A stretch of 6,547 bases of DNA from an uncultured Oscillospiraceae bacterium (GTDB taxonomy: Bacteria; Bacillota; Clostridia; Oscillospirales; Ruminococcaceae). Of this stretch, positions 1-6,269 are shown in pieces; the first letter of the stretch is position 1, and the number at the start of each line of letters is the position of its first letter. The stretch lies in the NCBI GenBank assembly GCA_910577365.1, contig CAJTMU010000113.1, positions 1 through 6,547 on the forward strand. Reading direction: 5' to 3'. A program made the translations under genes and the position numbers. Below the pieces are notes generated by a model, which did not search any database, was not told where the DNA came from, and saw only the letters and a program-made list of their open reading frames with translations.

Positions 1-372
1 ACTGGACCGAGCGACAACAATCCATGGGACGAGATAGACGTTGAGATTCTTGGCAAGGACACAACAAAAGTACAGTTCAACTATTTTACCGACAGTCAGG
101 GAAATCACGAATATCTTCATGATCTTGGCTTTGATGCCTCGGAGGATTTCCACACGTATGCCTTTGAATGGCACAAGGACAAGATAGTGTGGTTTGTTGA
201 TGGCGAGGAGGTTTATTCCGCCGAGGAAAATCTTCCCTCTACTGAAAGCAAAATAATGATGAACGCATGGAACGGAACCGGAGTAGATGGCTGGCTGAAC
301 GCTTTTGATGACAGCAAGCTTCCCCTTACGGCGGAATATCAATGGATAGCTTTTACCGCTTTTGATGAGTAA
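1..372 (+). CDS. GH16 endo-beta-1,3-1,4-glucanase (lichenase), 3' part only
   Basis: This frame is open from the first base and ends with TAA at 370-372, giving 123 residues; the N-terminus (signal peptide and first half of the jelly roll) lies outside the window. The reading begins just before the GH16 active site: residues 10-15 are DEIDVE, where E11 (bases 31-33) should be the nucleophile, D13 the helper acid and E15 the acid/base. The following ILGKDTTKVQFNY, YLHDLGFDASEDFHTYAFEW and KIMMNAW segments are near copies of Bacillus lichenases (EC 3.2.1.73), which cut mixed-linkage cereal beta-glucan and lichenan outside the cell. The protein stops where the catalytic domain of Bacillus enzymes stops, so there is no C-terminal dockerin, carbohydrate-binding module or sorting signal; any such module would have to be N-terminal. 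An internal ATG at 187 is not a credible start because homology begins upstream of it. The family call is very safe; exact substrate preference is inferred. Confidence 0.95.
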   Translation, partial: TGPSDNNPWDEIDVEILGKDTTKVQFNYFTDSQGNHEYLHDLGFDASEDFHTYAFEWHKDKIVWFVDGEEVYSAEENLPSTESKIMMNAWNGTGVDGWLNAFDDSKLPLTAEYQWIAFTAFDE

Positions 373-442
373 AATATGTTCCGAAATTGGTATTGAAAAT
401 TTAAACAAAGTATCTATTTTAATACAATTTAGTTTTTTTCAT

Positions 443-493
443 AAATAAAGATTTTTAACCCCCGACATTGTTGGGGGTTAAAAATCTTTATTT
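443..493. terminator. Bidirectional intrinsic terminator hairpin
   Basis: Bases 443-463 and 473-493 are perfect reverse complements (21 bp), with a 9-nt loop. The stem has a five-GC core next to the loop (CCCCC/GGGGG) and an A/T-rich base, so each strand carries U-rich sequence at its 3' side. It lies 70 bp after the GH16 stop and is positioned to end transcripts arriving from the M18 gene on the other strand too. Function as a terminator is inferred from structure and from its place between convergent genes. Confidence 0.85.
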
Positions 494-526
494 AAAGTGT
501 TGATCTAAGTTGAATTATTTAAATTT

Positions 527-606
527 GAAATTTTCCGCGACCCGCCTTAATGCGCAACACTTCGCTGCGCTGCGTGTTGTGCATTAAGGCTCTCGCGAAA
601 AATTTC
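527..606. repeat. 80-nt imperfect palindrome
   Basis: The core arms 544-560 and 574-590 (GCCTTAATGCGCAACAC and its complement) match at 16 of 17 positions, with a 13-nt loop. Outside a short unpaired stretch, 527-539 and 594-606 (GAAATTTTCCGCG type) pair at 12 of 13. The single core difference would be a G-U wobble in RNA. The outer AAATTTTCCGCG motif resembles the ends of the two tandem repeats at 2152-2560, suggesting a related palindromic element family. There is no T tract beside it, so it is not a standard intrinsic terminator; it lies 3' of the aminopeptidase gene and could affect mRNA stability. Confidence 0.75.
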
Positions 607-713
607 CTGCGTCAACATTGCGTTGCATTAACTTTTTCTACAAGCTGAGCAATCACTTGCTTTGCAGGCAGTTGCTATCTCTCTATAAAAGCCCCACTCT
701 GAATATCTTACCT

Positions 714-2123
714 TTAACCGATAAACGCCTTGAAAGCTTTATAAGCCGCGTAGATATCCGTTTTTGCAGTTATTTCATAGGGCGCATGCATTGAAAGCAC
801 GGGGACGCCCACGTCAATTGTGTCAACATCAAGATTGGCTATATATGCCGCGACCGTTCCGCCGCCGCCGATATCTATCTTGCCAAGCTCACCAGTCTGC
901 CAGATAACACCGTTCTTATCCAATATGGAGCGCACCTCGCCCACAAACTCCGCGCTCGCGTCGGAAGTTCCGCTCTTGCCGCGGGAACCTGTATATTTCG
1001 TAACGCACACGCCGCCGTTAAGCACCGCGCAGTTGTTTTTCTCGAAAACGTCGGGGAATGTCGGGTCGTATGCTGCGTTTACGTCCGCAGACAGGCATTT
1101 TGAATTTGCGAGGACATCCCTTCCGCGAACCCCCATGGAAGCCGCAAGATCGGCTATGAAATATTTCAGATAAGCGGAGCATAGTCCCGTATTTCCGTCA
1201 GAACCCGTTTCCTCCTTATCGGTGAGTATAGCCACGGCGGTTCTCGCAATGGATTTTGCATCCAAAATCGCCATCAGCTCGGTGTAGGCGCACACTCTGT
1301 CGTCCTGACCGTAAGCTCCCACAAGGCTTCTGTCAAAGCCGATATCCTTTGCTTTGAACGCGGGTACCGCTTCCAGCTCCGCGGAAAGGAAATCCGTTTC
1401 GGTAATGCCATACTTTTCATTCAGCAGCAGCATAAGATTGAGCTTTACTGCCTCGCTCGCGTCGTCTTCTTTAAAGGGCCGCGAACCGATTATGATGTTC
1501 AGCTCCTCGCCCTTGATAAGCTCGGTTGCGGGGCGCTTGTACTGCGCGGAAGCAAGGTGCGGCAGCAAATCGGAAACGCAGAATACAGGGTCGCCCTCGT
1601 CCTCTCCGATACGAACGGTTATTTTCGTGCCGTCCGCCTTTACTATCACTCCGTGCAGCGACAGCGGAACGGTAGGCCACTGATATTTTTTTATGCCGCC
1701 GTAGTAGTGGGTCTTGAAATATCCCACCTCGTCCTTCTCAAACAGCGGGTTTTGTTTAAGGTCAAGCCTTGGAGAATCAATATGCGCCGCAAGAAGATTT
1801 ACGCCGTTCGCGATAGGTTCTTTGCCCACAACCGCAAGGATTACGGATTTTTCACGGTTCACATAATACAGCTTGTCCCCCGCCTTATACTTCTTCGTCT
1901 TATCAAAGGGAACGAAACCCTTGCTTTCAGCCTCTGCGCGGATAAAAGCCGTCGCTTCCCTCTCAGTCTTAGCTGCGTCCAGAAAGCTCTTATAGCCCTC
2001 GCAGAATTTGTCGCACTTTTTAAGTTCTGCTTCGGACATGACTGCCGCCGCGTTCTTCTTTACGCTGAACAGCTTCTCCTTAAGCTCCTTTGCCTTTGTT
2101 TCCGTTTTCTCACTTTTAGCCAT
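714..2123 (-). CDS. M18 family zinc aminopeptidase (aspartyl aminopeptidase-like)
   Basis: A 469-residue cytoplasmic metallo-aminopeptidase of MEROPS family M18, which removes N-terminal residues from peptides with two bridging metal ions and forms large tetrahedral dodecamers. The expected metal and catalytic motifs are present in order: AAHIDSPR (H114, D116), YGQDDRV (D274/D275), TDKEETGS (E304 catalytic, E305 ligand), SADVNAAYDP (D347) and SMHAPYE (H446). Length is normal for the bacterial ApeA/LAP4-like subgroup; the first 25 or so residues are Lys/Glu-rich and there is no signal peptide. The ATG start is supported by AAAGGA about 9 nt upstream. The stop is TAA. The gene is on the same strand as the prfA operon but 515 bp beyond it, behind two repeats, and I could not find a convincing promoter of its own. 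Which N-terminal residues it prefers (Asp/Glu or broader) cannot be told from sequence. Confidence 0.95.
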   Translation of the reverse strand: MAKSEKTETKAKELKEKLFSVKKNAAAVMSEAELKKCDKFCEGYKSFLDAAKTEREATAFIRAEAESKGFVPFDKTKKYKAGDKLYYVNREKSVILAVVGKEPIANGVNLLAAHIDSPRLDLKQNPLFEKDEVGYFKTHYYGGIKKYQWPTVPLSLHGVIVKADGTKITVRIGEDEGDPVFCVSDLLPHLASAQYKRPATELIKGEELNIIIGSRPFKEDDASEAVKLNLMLLLNEKYGITETDFLSAELEAVPAFKAKDIGFDRSLVGAYGQDDRVCAYTELMAILDAKSIARTAVAILTDKEETGSDGNTGLCSAYLKYFIADLAASMGVRGRDVLANSKCLSADVNAAYDPTFPDVFEKNNCAVLNGGVCVTKYTGSRGKSGTSDASAEFVGEVRSILDKNGVIWQTGELGKIDIGGGGTVAAYIANLDVDTIDVGVPVLSMHAPYEITAKTDIYAAYKAFKAFIG

Positions 2124-2151
2124 GTTACATATTCCTTTCTTATTTTAATGC

Positions 2152-2265
2152 GAATTTTCCGCACCACTCCGTTTTACGCTTCTGCGTAAAACTACGTTAG
2201 CCTCGCCGTGAAAGCTCCGCTTCGTTTTACTCCGCTCCGCTTTTACGGCGGCTTGCGGAAAATTC
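2152..2265. repeat. Palindromic core of repeat copy A
   Basis: The ends GAATTTTCCGCA (2152-2163) and TGCGGAAAATTC (2254-2265) are perfect 12-bp inverted repeats; further inward CCGT/ACGG pairs continue the stem with mismatches. Nested inside is a second perfect hairpin, GTTTTACGC (2171-2179) and GCGTAAAAC (2184-2192), loop TTCT. The element therefore folds as a long stem with a side hairpin on either strand. The equivalent in copy B (2372-2485) keeps 10 of the 12 outer pairs and has one mismatch in the inner hairpin. Confidence 0.75.
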
Positions 2266-2340
2266 ATGCGCGGGCGATTCGCGGACTTAAGTTTTACGCG
2301 CCTTTACTGTGTGGACGCCATGTTGTCCTTAGCACTCACA
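2155..2340. repeat. 186-bp intergenic repeat, copy A
   Basis: This segment aligns without any gap to 2375-2560 at an offset of 220 bp, by my count about 89% identical. Similarity is highest in the first 136 bp (8 differences over 2161-2290) and falls in the last 50 bp, ending abruptly after 2340. It includes the palindromic core at 2152-2265 and a conserved tail containing ATGCGCGGGCGATTCGCGGA. No transposase or open frame is associated. It looks like a non-autonomous palindromic intergenic element or a duplicated structured RNA segment; function unknown. Confidence 0.85.
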
Positions 2341-2374
2341 GCCCCTGCTGCATGGAATTTATGGTTTAAAAAAA

Positions 2375-2560
2375 ATTTCCGCACCACTCCGTTTTACACT
2401 TCTGCGTAAAACTCCGTTAGCCTCGCCTTGAAAACTCCGCTTCGTTTTACTCCGCCCCGTTTTTACGGTGGCTTGCGGAAAATTCATGCGCGGGCGATTC
2501 GCGGACTTAGGTTTTCCGTGCCTTTGCGCTGTGGATGTTATGTTGCACTTAGCATTCAAA
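2375..2560. repeat. 186-bp intergenic repeat, copy B
   Basis: Second tandem copy, same orientation as copy A, separated from it by 34 bp of unrelated AT-rich sequence. It keeps the central hairpin and right-hand TGCGGAAAATTC (2474-2485), but its left end has two changes that weaken the outer stem. A 66-codon open frame runs through it on the minus strand (2359-2559) but has no family resemblance and is not shared as an intact frame by copy A, so I treat it as chance. Confidence 0.85.
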
Positions 2561-2638
2561 GTCCCGAAACGTAGACTTTGCCGTTTTTAAATCCACATCG
2601 AAGCCGCACCAAAAATTTCCTTTATCAATTTGGCAGCT

Positions 2639-3226
2639 TCAATTATCATAAAGCCTTTTGTAGACATCAATCGCCTTTGTTATCTTGTCCACATAATGCG
2701 CCGTATCTGATATCGGGATAGTGTCCAGATGCTCTCCGTCGGCGGAAATGCTGCTGTCCGCCAGCCACTCGTTCACCTGACCGCGCCCCGCGTGATATGC
2801 CGCCATAGCCGTTTCCACGTTTCCGAACTCCTCATAAAGAAAACCAAGCAGAAAGCAGCCGTACCTTATATTCGTCTGAGGGTCGTACATATCATAATAT
2901 ACCGTGTCCTCGTCGTCCGTGCGGAACTTTATCCAGTCGAAGGTGTCCTCCATTATCTGCATAAGTCCCCTTGCGCCGACGTTTGACACCGCTTCAGGCT
3001 TGAAGCTGCTTTCGGTTTTGATAACGGCATATACCAGATATTTGTCTATGTGATTATCCCTCGCATAGCGTTCCACATAGTTTTCATACTTTATCGGGTG
3101 GGACGAGTGAAGATATCCGTCATATGCAAAATACAGTCCGACTGCCGCTGTAAGCGCTATTACAAGGATTATGACAAGCCCGATTACAACAGGCTTTCCG
3201 CGTCTTCTCTTTCCTGTCTGTGTCAT
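2639..3226 (-). CDS. Membrane-anchored lytic transglycosylase, SLT (GH23) domain
   Basis: A 195-residue protein that should cleave the MurNAc-GlcNAc bond of peptidoglycan with formation of 1,6-anhydro-MurNAc, on the outer face of the membrane. Residues 1-11 are strongly basic (TGKRRRGK) and are followed by one hydrophobic segment at about 12-36, with no clear cleavage site, so an N-terminal anchor is likely. The SLT domain covers about 48-190: catalytic E72 in IKTESSF, NVGARGLMQIM at 82-92, and AAYHAGRGQVNEW at 142-154 (His where many family members have Asn in AYNAG). It is the last gene of the operon; its ATG overlaps the coaE stop as TAATG, and the GGAG ribosome site sits inside the last coaE codons, so the two are probably translationally coupled. 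The stop is TGA. Pairing of coaE with an SLT gene is common in clostridia. Family call is safe. Confidence 0.93.
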   Translation of the reverse strand: MTQTGKRRRGKPVVIGLVIILVIALTAAVGLYFAYDGYLHSSHPIKYENYVERYARDNHIDKYLVYAVIKTESSFKPEAVSNVGARGLMQIMEDTFDWIKFRTDDEDTVYYDMYDPQTNIRYGCFLLGFLYEEFGNVETAMAAYHAGRGQVNEWLADSSISADGEHLDTIPISDTAHYVDKITKAIDVYKRLYDN

Positions 3227-3819
3227 TACATCTCCAATTGTTCCATTATTTTGTTTGCCGCTTGTATAAGCTGCGCCTCCGACCCATTATTTTCTATCAA
3301 AAAGTCGGAATTACTCCTGAAAAAATCAGCGCTGTGCTGAGCGGAGAGCCTTGCGCGGGCGGATTCCTCAGAAATGCTGTCCCGCAGAGCTATCCTTTTT
3401 ACGCAGACCTCAACGTCCGCCACTACCGCAGCCACATGGGAACATACTCCCTCCAGCCGCGCCTCAAAAAGCGTGGGAGCATCCAGCAGCGCCCTCCGCG
3501 ACCGTCTTATCCTGTCTATCACCTCATAGGTAACATAGGGATATATAATGCGGTTATATAGCCTGCGCTTGCTTTCGTCTCCGAATATCAGCCGCGCGGT
3601 AAGCCGCCTGTCAAGATTTCCGTCACAGGAAACAAGCTGCGGGGATATCTTTTTCGAGACCTCCGCGAGGAAATCCTCCCGTTCCGCCACCTCGCGGCAT
3701 ATCGCGTCGCAGTCAATAACATCATAGCCGCGCTCCGCGAAAACGCGGCTGACAGTGGATTTTCCTGCTCCCGACATTCCCGTAAGACCCACTATTCTAA
3801 TATTTGGCAGATCAAGCAT
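3226..3819 (-). CDS. coaE: Dephospho-CoA kinase
   Basis: A 197-residue cytoplasmic enzyme catalysing the last step of CoA synthesis: ATP-dependent phosphorylation of the 3'-hydroxyl of the ribose of dephospho-CoA (EC 2.7.1.24). The P-loop is GMSGAGKS at 14-21, preceded by the family's GLT. The acidic pair in VIDCDAI (D36, D38) fits the substrate/catalytic Asp region, LLDAPTLFE (111-119) is the family's DxPLLFE motif with Thr in place of one Leu, and the lid region RDSISEESARARLSAQ (146-161) matches the usual R..S.EEA..R...Q pattern. Length is normal. ATG is supported by GAGG 7 nt upstream, formed by the last codons of the preceding gene, whose stop is only 2 nt away. Strong call. Confidence 0.96.
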   Translation of the reverse strand: MLDLPNIRIVGLTGMSGAGKSTVSRVFAERGYDVIDCDAICREVAEREDFLAEVSKKISPQLVSCDGNLDRRLTARLIFGDESKRRLYNRIIYPYVTYEVIDRIRRSRRALLDAPTLFEARLEGVCSHVAAVVADVEVCVKRIALRDSISEESARARLSAQHSADFFRSNSDFLIENNGSEAQLIQAANKIMEQLEM

Positions 3820-3821
3820 AA

Positions 3822-4832
3822 TTATACCTCAATAATGCGGAACGCCGCCGCTCTGAGCAGCCGATTGTACACCGCCAGACCAACACCGCCCTTTTGCGGC
3901 ATTTCCACCAGCACTGTTTTAGCGCCCAGCTCGTCCGCCCGCCTTAACAGCGAGAACAGCCGCCGCGCCTGAAGCTCCGGACTGCCGCCGCAATCGAGAA
4001 ATATACCTTCCTCGCGGACTCCGGCGCCCAAAGCCAGCAAATCATTTTCATATCTCGCGCGCTTAAGGCAGTATTGCCTGAAATCCTCGCCATGCGCGTT
4101 GACAATATAAACGTCCGCTTTCGGAGAATAATGCTTGTATTTCATGCCCGGGGAGAGCACTTTCTCGCCTTTGTCGGGCTGAACGGTGACGGCTTTGTCC
4201 ACCTCAACCTCTCCATATTCCGACAGCGCCTCAGCCGTTATTCCCCCGGGGCGCAGAACGCGTATTTTCCCGTCTTTAAAGCACACGACCGTACTTTCTA
4301 CGCCGACGTTACATTCGCCGCCGTCAATTATCAGCGGTATTTTTCCGTTCATATCCTCATAAACATGCGCCGCCGTGGTGGGGCTGGGCTTTCCCGAAAG
4401 GTTAGCCGACGGAGCGGCAAGCGGAAATCCGCATTTTTTTATTATCTCGAGTGCCGCCTCGCTTGCGGGCATTCTAACCGCAACGGTGTCCAGTCCTCCG
4501 CTTATAACATCCGAAACAAGAGCGGATTTCGGGAAAATCATCGTCAGCGGTCCTCCCCAGAAGCGCTCTGCCAATCGCAGCGCAATATCGGGTATTTCCG
4601 TCACAAGCGGTCGGAGCATTTTCATGCCGCTTACATGAACAATAAGCGGGTTGTCCTGCGGTCTGCCTTTTACGCGGAATATCTCCCTTACTCCCCACAT
4701 TTCCTTGTCAAGGGCGTTTGCGGCAAGCCCGTAGACAGTTTCGGTCGGGATAGCGACGACCCGCCTGTTGGCGAGAAGCTCCGCAGCTTCCGCAACGCTC
4801 TCCCTGCTGAATTTTTCTATTCTTGTCGTCAT
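3822..4832 (-). CDS. tsaC: L-threonylcarbamoyladenylate synthase, Sua5 type
   Basis: A 336-residue enzyme that makes threonylcarbamoyl-AMP from threonine, bicarbonate and ATP (EC 2.7.7.87), the first step of the t6A37 modification of tRNAs reading ANN codons. The YrdC domain fills about residues 10-205: PTETVYGLAANA (29-40), KGRPQDNPLIVHV (55-67), PSANLSGKPSPT (141-152), VESTVV (178-183) and LRPGGIT (193-199). A linker with SPGMKYKHYSP (227-237), characteristic of Sua5, leads to the C-terminal Rossmann-like Sua5 domain (about 240-336) ending in NRLLRAA. This makes it the long two-domain form (as B. subtilis YwlC) rather than short TsaC/YrdC. The ATG at 4830-4832 is 14 nt after the prfA stop, with GGAAG 7 nt upstream. 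prfA-sua5 linkage is widespread in Bacillota. The symbol follows common usage; ywlC or sua5 would also be applied. Confidence 0.96.
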   Translation of the reverse strand: MTTRIEKFSRESVAEAAELLANRRVVAIPTETVYGLAANALDKEMWGVREIFRVKGRPQDNPLIVHVSGMKMLRPLVTEIPDIALRLAERFWGGPLTMIFPKSALVSDVISGGLDTVAVRMPASEAALEIIKKCGFPLAAPSANLSGKPSPTTAAHVYEDMNGKIPLIIDGGECNVGVESTVVCFKDGKIRVLRPGGITAEALSEYGEVEVDKAVTVQPDKGEKVLSPGMKYKHYSPKADVYIVNAHGEDFRQYCLKRARYENDLLALGAGVREEGIFLDCGGSPELQARRLFSLLRRADELGAKTVLVEMPQKGGVGLAVYNRLLRAAAFRIIEV

Positions 4833-4846
4833 CTCTTCACTTCCGC

Positions 4847-5914
4847 TTAACCCTGCTGACTGAGCAGCCGCGCCGTCTGATCCGCCAGCCTTAACGCGTC
4901 AAAAATCTCATCGCAGTCGCCGTTCATAACGCTGTCTATCTTGTAAAGCGTAAGCCCTATCCTGTGGTCGGTAACTCTTGATTGCGGGAAATTATACGTT
5001 CTGATACGCTCCGAGCGGTCACCCGTGCCCACCTGAACGCGGCGTTCCTCCGCTATGGCGCTGTCACGCGCGGTGAGCTTCGCTTCATAGAGCTTGCTGT
5101 ACAGCATTTTAAGCGCTTTTTCCTTGTTTTTGAACTGTGACCGTTCCTCCTGGCACTCCACCACGACCCCCGTGGGGTTGTGGATAATGCGTATGGCTGA
5201 TTCGGTTTTATTGATGTGCTGACCGCCCGCGCCGCTGGAGCGGTAGGTCTGTACGGTAAGATCGGCGGGATTTATGTCAACGTCGACTTCCTCCACCTCG
5301 GGAAGCACCGCCACCGTTACCGTGGAGGTCTGTATGCGCCCCTGCGATTCCGTTTCTGGAACGCGCTGAACGCGGTGAACCCCGCTCTCATATTTGAGCC
5401 GTGCGTAAGCGCCCTCGCCCTCCACGCTGAAGCATATCTCTTTATAGCCGCCAAGCTCCGTGGGATTGGAGCTTATAACCTCTATTTTCCAGTTCCTGCC
5501 CGCAGCGTACATTGAATACATTCTGAACATGGAGTTTGCGAATAGAGCCGCCTCCTCCCCACCCGCGCCGCCGCGTATTTCAACGATAACATTCCTGTCA
5601 TCGTCGGGGTCGCGCGGAAGCAGCAGTATTTTCAGTTCCTCTGTAAGTTCTTCCTTAAGGCGCTTGTTGAGCGCGTATTCCTCCCGTGCCATCTCACGCA
5701 GCTCGGGGTCGCTGTCCTCAAGAGCCGCTTCGGCATCTGAAAAGCTCTTTTCACATTTCTGGTATTCTTTGTATTTTTCTATAAGCGGGGTGAGATTTTT
5801 CTGCTCTCTCATAAGCTCGCGGTACAACCCGTTATTCGAGATGACCGACGGGTCAGAGAGCTTCATATTTATCTCGTCGTACCTCGCCTCCGCGCTTTTA
5901 AGTTTATCTAACAT
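4847..5914 (-). CDS. prfA: Peptide chain release factor 1
   Basis: A 355-residue class I release factor that recognises UAA and UAG on the ribosome and triggers peptide hydrolysis. The N-terminal part is helical (coiled-coil-like, about 1-95), followed by the conserved IRGGAGGEEAALFA at 113-126, the recognition tripeptide PET at 186-188 inside HRVQRVPETESQGR (the PxT form typical of RF1; RF2 has SPF), and the catalytic loop SSGAGGQHINKTESA with GGQ at 230-232. ERIRTYNFPQSRVTDHRI (302-319) is the usual RF1 C-terminal signature. There is no in-frame stop or frameshift, unlike many prfB genes. The ATG has a strong GGAGG (5922-5926) 7 nt upstream. prmC, which methylates the GGQ glutamine and often follows prfA, is not next to it here. 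Stop is TAA. Very strong call. Confidence 0.98.
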   Translation of the reverse strand: MLDKLKSAEARYDEINMKLSDPSVISNNGLYRELMREQKNLTPLIEKYKEYQKCEKSFSDAEAALEDSDPELREMAREEYALNKRLKEELTEELKILLLPRDPDDDRNVIVEIRGGAGGEEAALFANSMFRMYSMYAAGRNWKIEVISSNPTELGGYKEICFSVEGEGAYARLKYESGVHRVQRVPETESQGRIQTSTVTVAVLPEVEEVDVDINPADLTVQTYRSSGAGGQHINKTESAIRIIHNPTGVVVECQEERSQFKNKEKALKMLYSKLYEAKLTARDSAIAEERRVQVGTGDRSERIRTYNFPQSRVTDHRIGLTLYKIDSVMNGDCDEIFDALRLADQTARLLSQQG

Positions 5915-5921
5915 TTACTTT

Positions 5922-5926
5922 CCTCC
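5922..5926 (-). promoter_or_regulatory. Ribosome binding site of prfA
   Basis: On the minus strand GGAGG lies 7 nt before the prfA ATG, the strongest Shine-Dalgarno in the operon. It fixes the prfA start at 5914. Confidence 0.85.
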
Positions 5927-5964
5927 AAAGTTAAGGCGTTTTTCCTATCCAATGCCGCCCGTCG

Positions 5965-6165
5965 CTAACCCTCGGAGTTGATATTCTCGCGGATAACGGA
6001 TTTAATTTTCTTCTCGCATTTTGAGCGCGGAATCATGAAGCTGTGTCCACAGCCCGCACAGCTCAGCTTAAAGTCCGCGCCGCACCGCAGCACTTTCATC
6101 TGATTGCTTCCGCAGCCCGGGTGTGGTTTCTTCATAACCAACATGTCCCCTACCCTGATATCCAC
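5965..6165 (-). CDS. DUF951 family small Cys-rich protein
   Basis: A 66-residue protein of unknown function that matches the DUF951 family of Bacillota: the start MDIRVGD, then MKKPHPGCGSN (11-21), VLRCGADFKLSCAGCGH (25-41) and MIPRSKCEKKIK (44-55). Cysteines at 18, 28, 36, 39 and 50 include a CxxC pair, so a small zinc-binding fold is plausible but not shown. No signal peptide or membrane segment. The start is GTG (6163-6165): it gives the family's usual N-terminus, with GGTGG 4 nt or AAGG 10 nt upstream. An ATG 2 nt upstream (6167-6169) is in another frame and would encode only about 33 residues. It is the first gene of the operon, 50 nt before prfA, with stop TAG, which RF1 itself reads. 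Family call is good; function is unknown. Confidence 0.88.
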   Translation of the reverse strand: MDIRVGDMLVMKKPHPGCGSNQMKVLRCGADFKLSCAGCGHSFMIPRSKCEKKIKSVIRENINSEG

Positions 6166-6269
6166 GCATCCACCGCCTTACAATAAATATAGTATGCCAA
6201 CGCTTTGTCGGACATGAAACATTGTAAAATTTGTTCGTAACGCCCGCTAATTAACGATACACTATTTTT

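Larger units (their letters stand above)
373..713. other. Convergent intergenic region, no gene seen
   Basis: These 341 bases separate the 3' ends of the GH16 gene (+) and the M18 aminopeptidase gene (-). They hold a perfect long hairpin (443-493) and an 80-nt imperfect palindrome (527-606), listed separately. The remaining part next to the aminopeptidase contains one weak imperfect stem (649-660 with 664-675, loop of three T, two internal mismatches and two wobbles) without a following T tract on either strand. No open frame with a ribosome site or recognisable protein is visible. Confidence 0.7.
2124..2638. other. Repeat-filled intergenic region, no gene seen
   Basis: These 515 bases lie between the lytic transglycosylase and aminopeptidase genes, both on the minus strand. 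Most of it is two tandem repeat copies (2155-2340, 2375-2560) separated by a unique 34-bp AT-rich spacer. Next to copy B is a short hairpin (CAAAGTC at 2557-2563, GACTTTG at 2574-2580). An imperfect stem (GAAGC at 2600-2604 with GCTTC at 2636-2640) overlaps the transglycosylase stop codon but has no T tract. No intrinsic terminator, promoter or protein family is recognisable. Confidence 0.7.

Noticed and set aside
2142..2170. TAAAAT as a -10 box for the aminopeptidase gene
   Set aside because: No -35 box at a suitable distance (GGAGTG is there) and the start point would fall on or next to the ribosome site.
1557..2189. 210-codon open frame on the plus strand
   Set aside because: It lies antisense to the confirmed M18 aminopeptidase gene, has no ribosome site or recognisable family, and runs into the intergenic repeat.
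2359..2559. 66-codon minus-strand frame inside repeat copy B
   Set aside because: It is composed of repeat sequence, has no recognisable domain, and is not preserved as an intact frame in copy A.
2155..2560. CRISPR array
   Set aside because: Only two long palindromic units with a single spacer; unit length and structure do not fit CRISPR repeats.
2600..2640. Imperfect hairpin at the end of the lytic transglycosylase gene as an operon terminator
   Set aside because: The stem is interrupted after five pairs and no T tract follows on the minus strand, so termination is not supported.
4074..4850. 258-codon open frame on the plus strand
   Set aside because: It is fully antisense to the Sua5-type gene and its translation, rich in Arg, His and Ser, resembles no family.
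5460..5981. 173-codon plus-strand frame opposite prfA
   Set aside because: Ser-rich antisense shadow of a conserved gene with no independent support.
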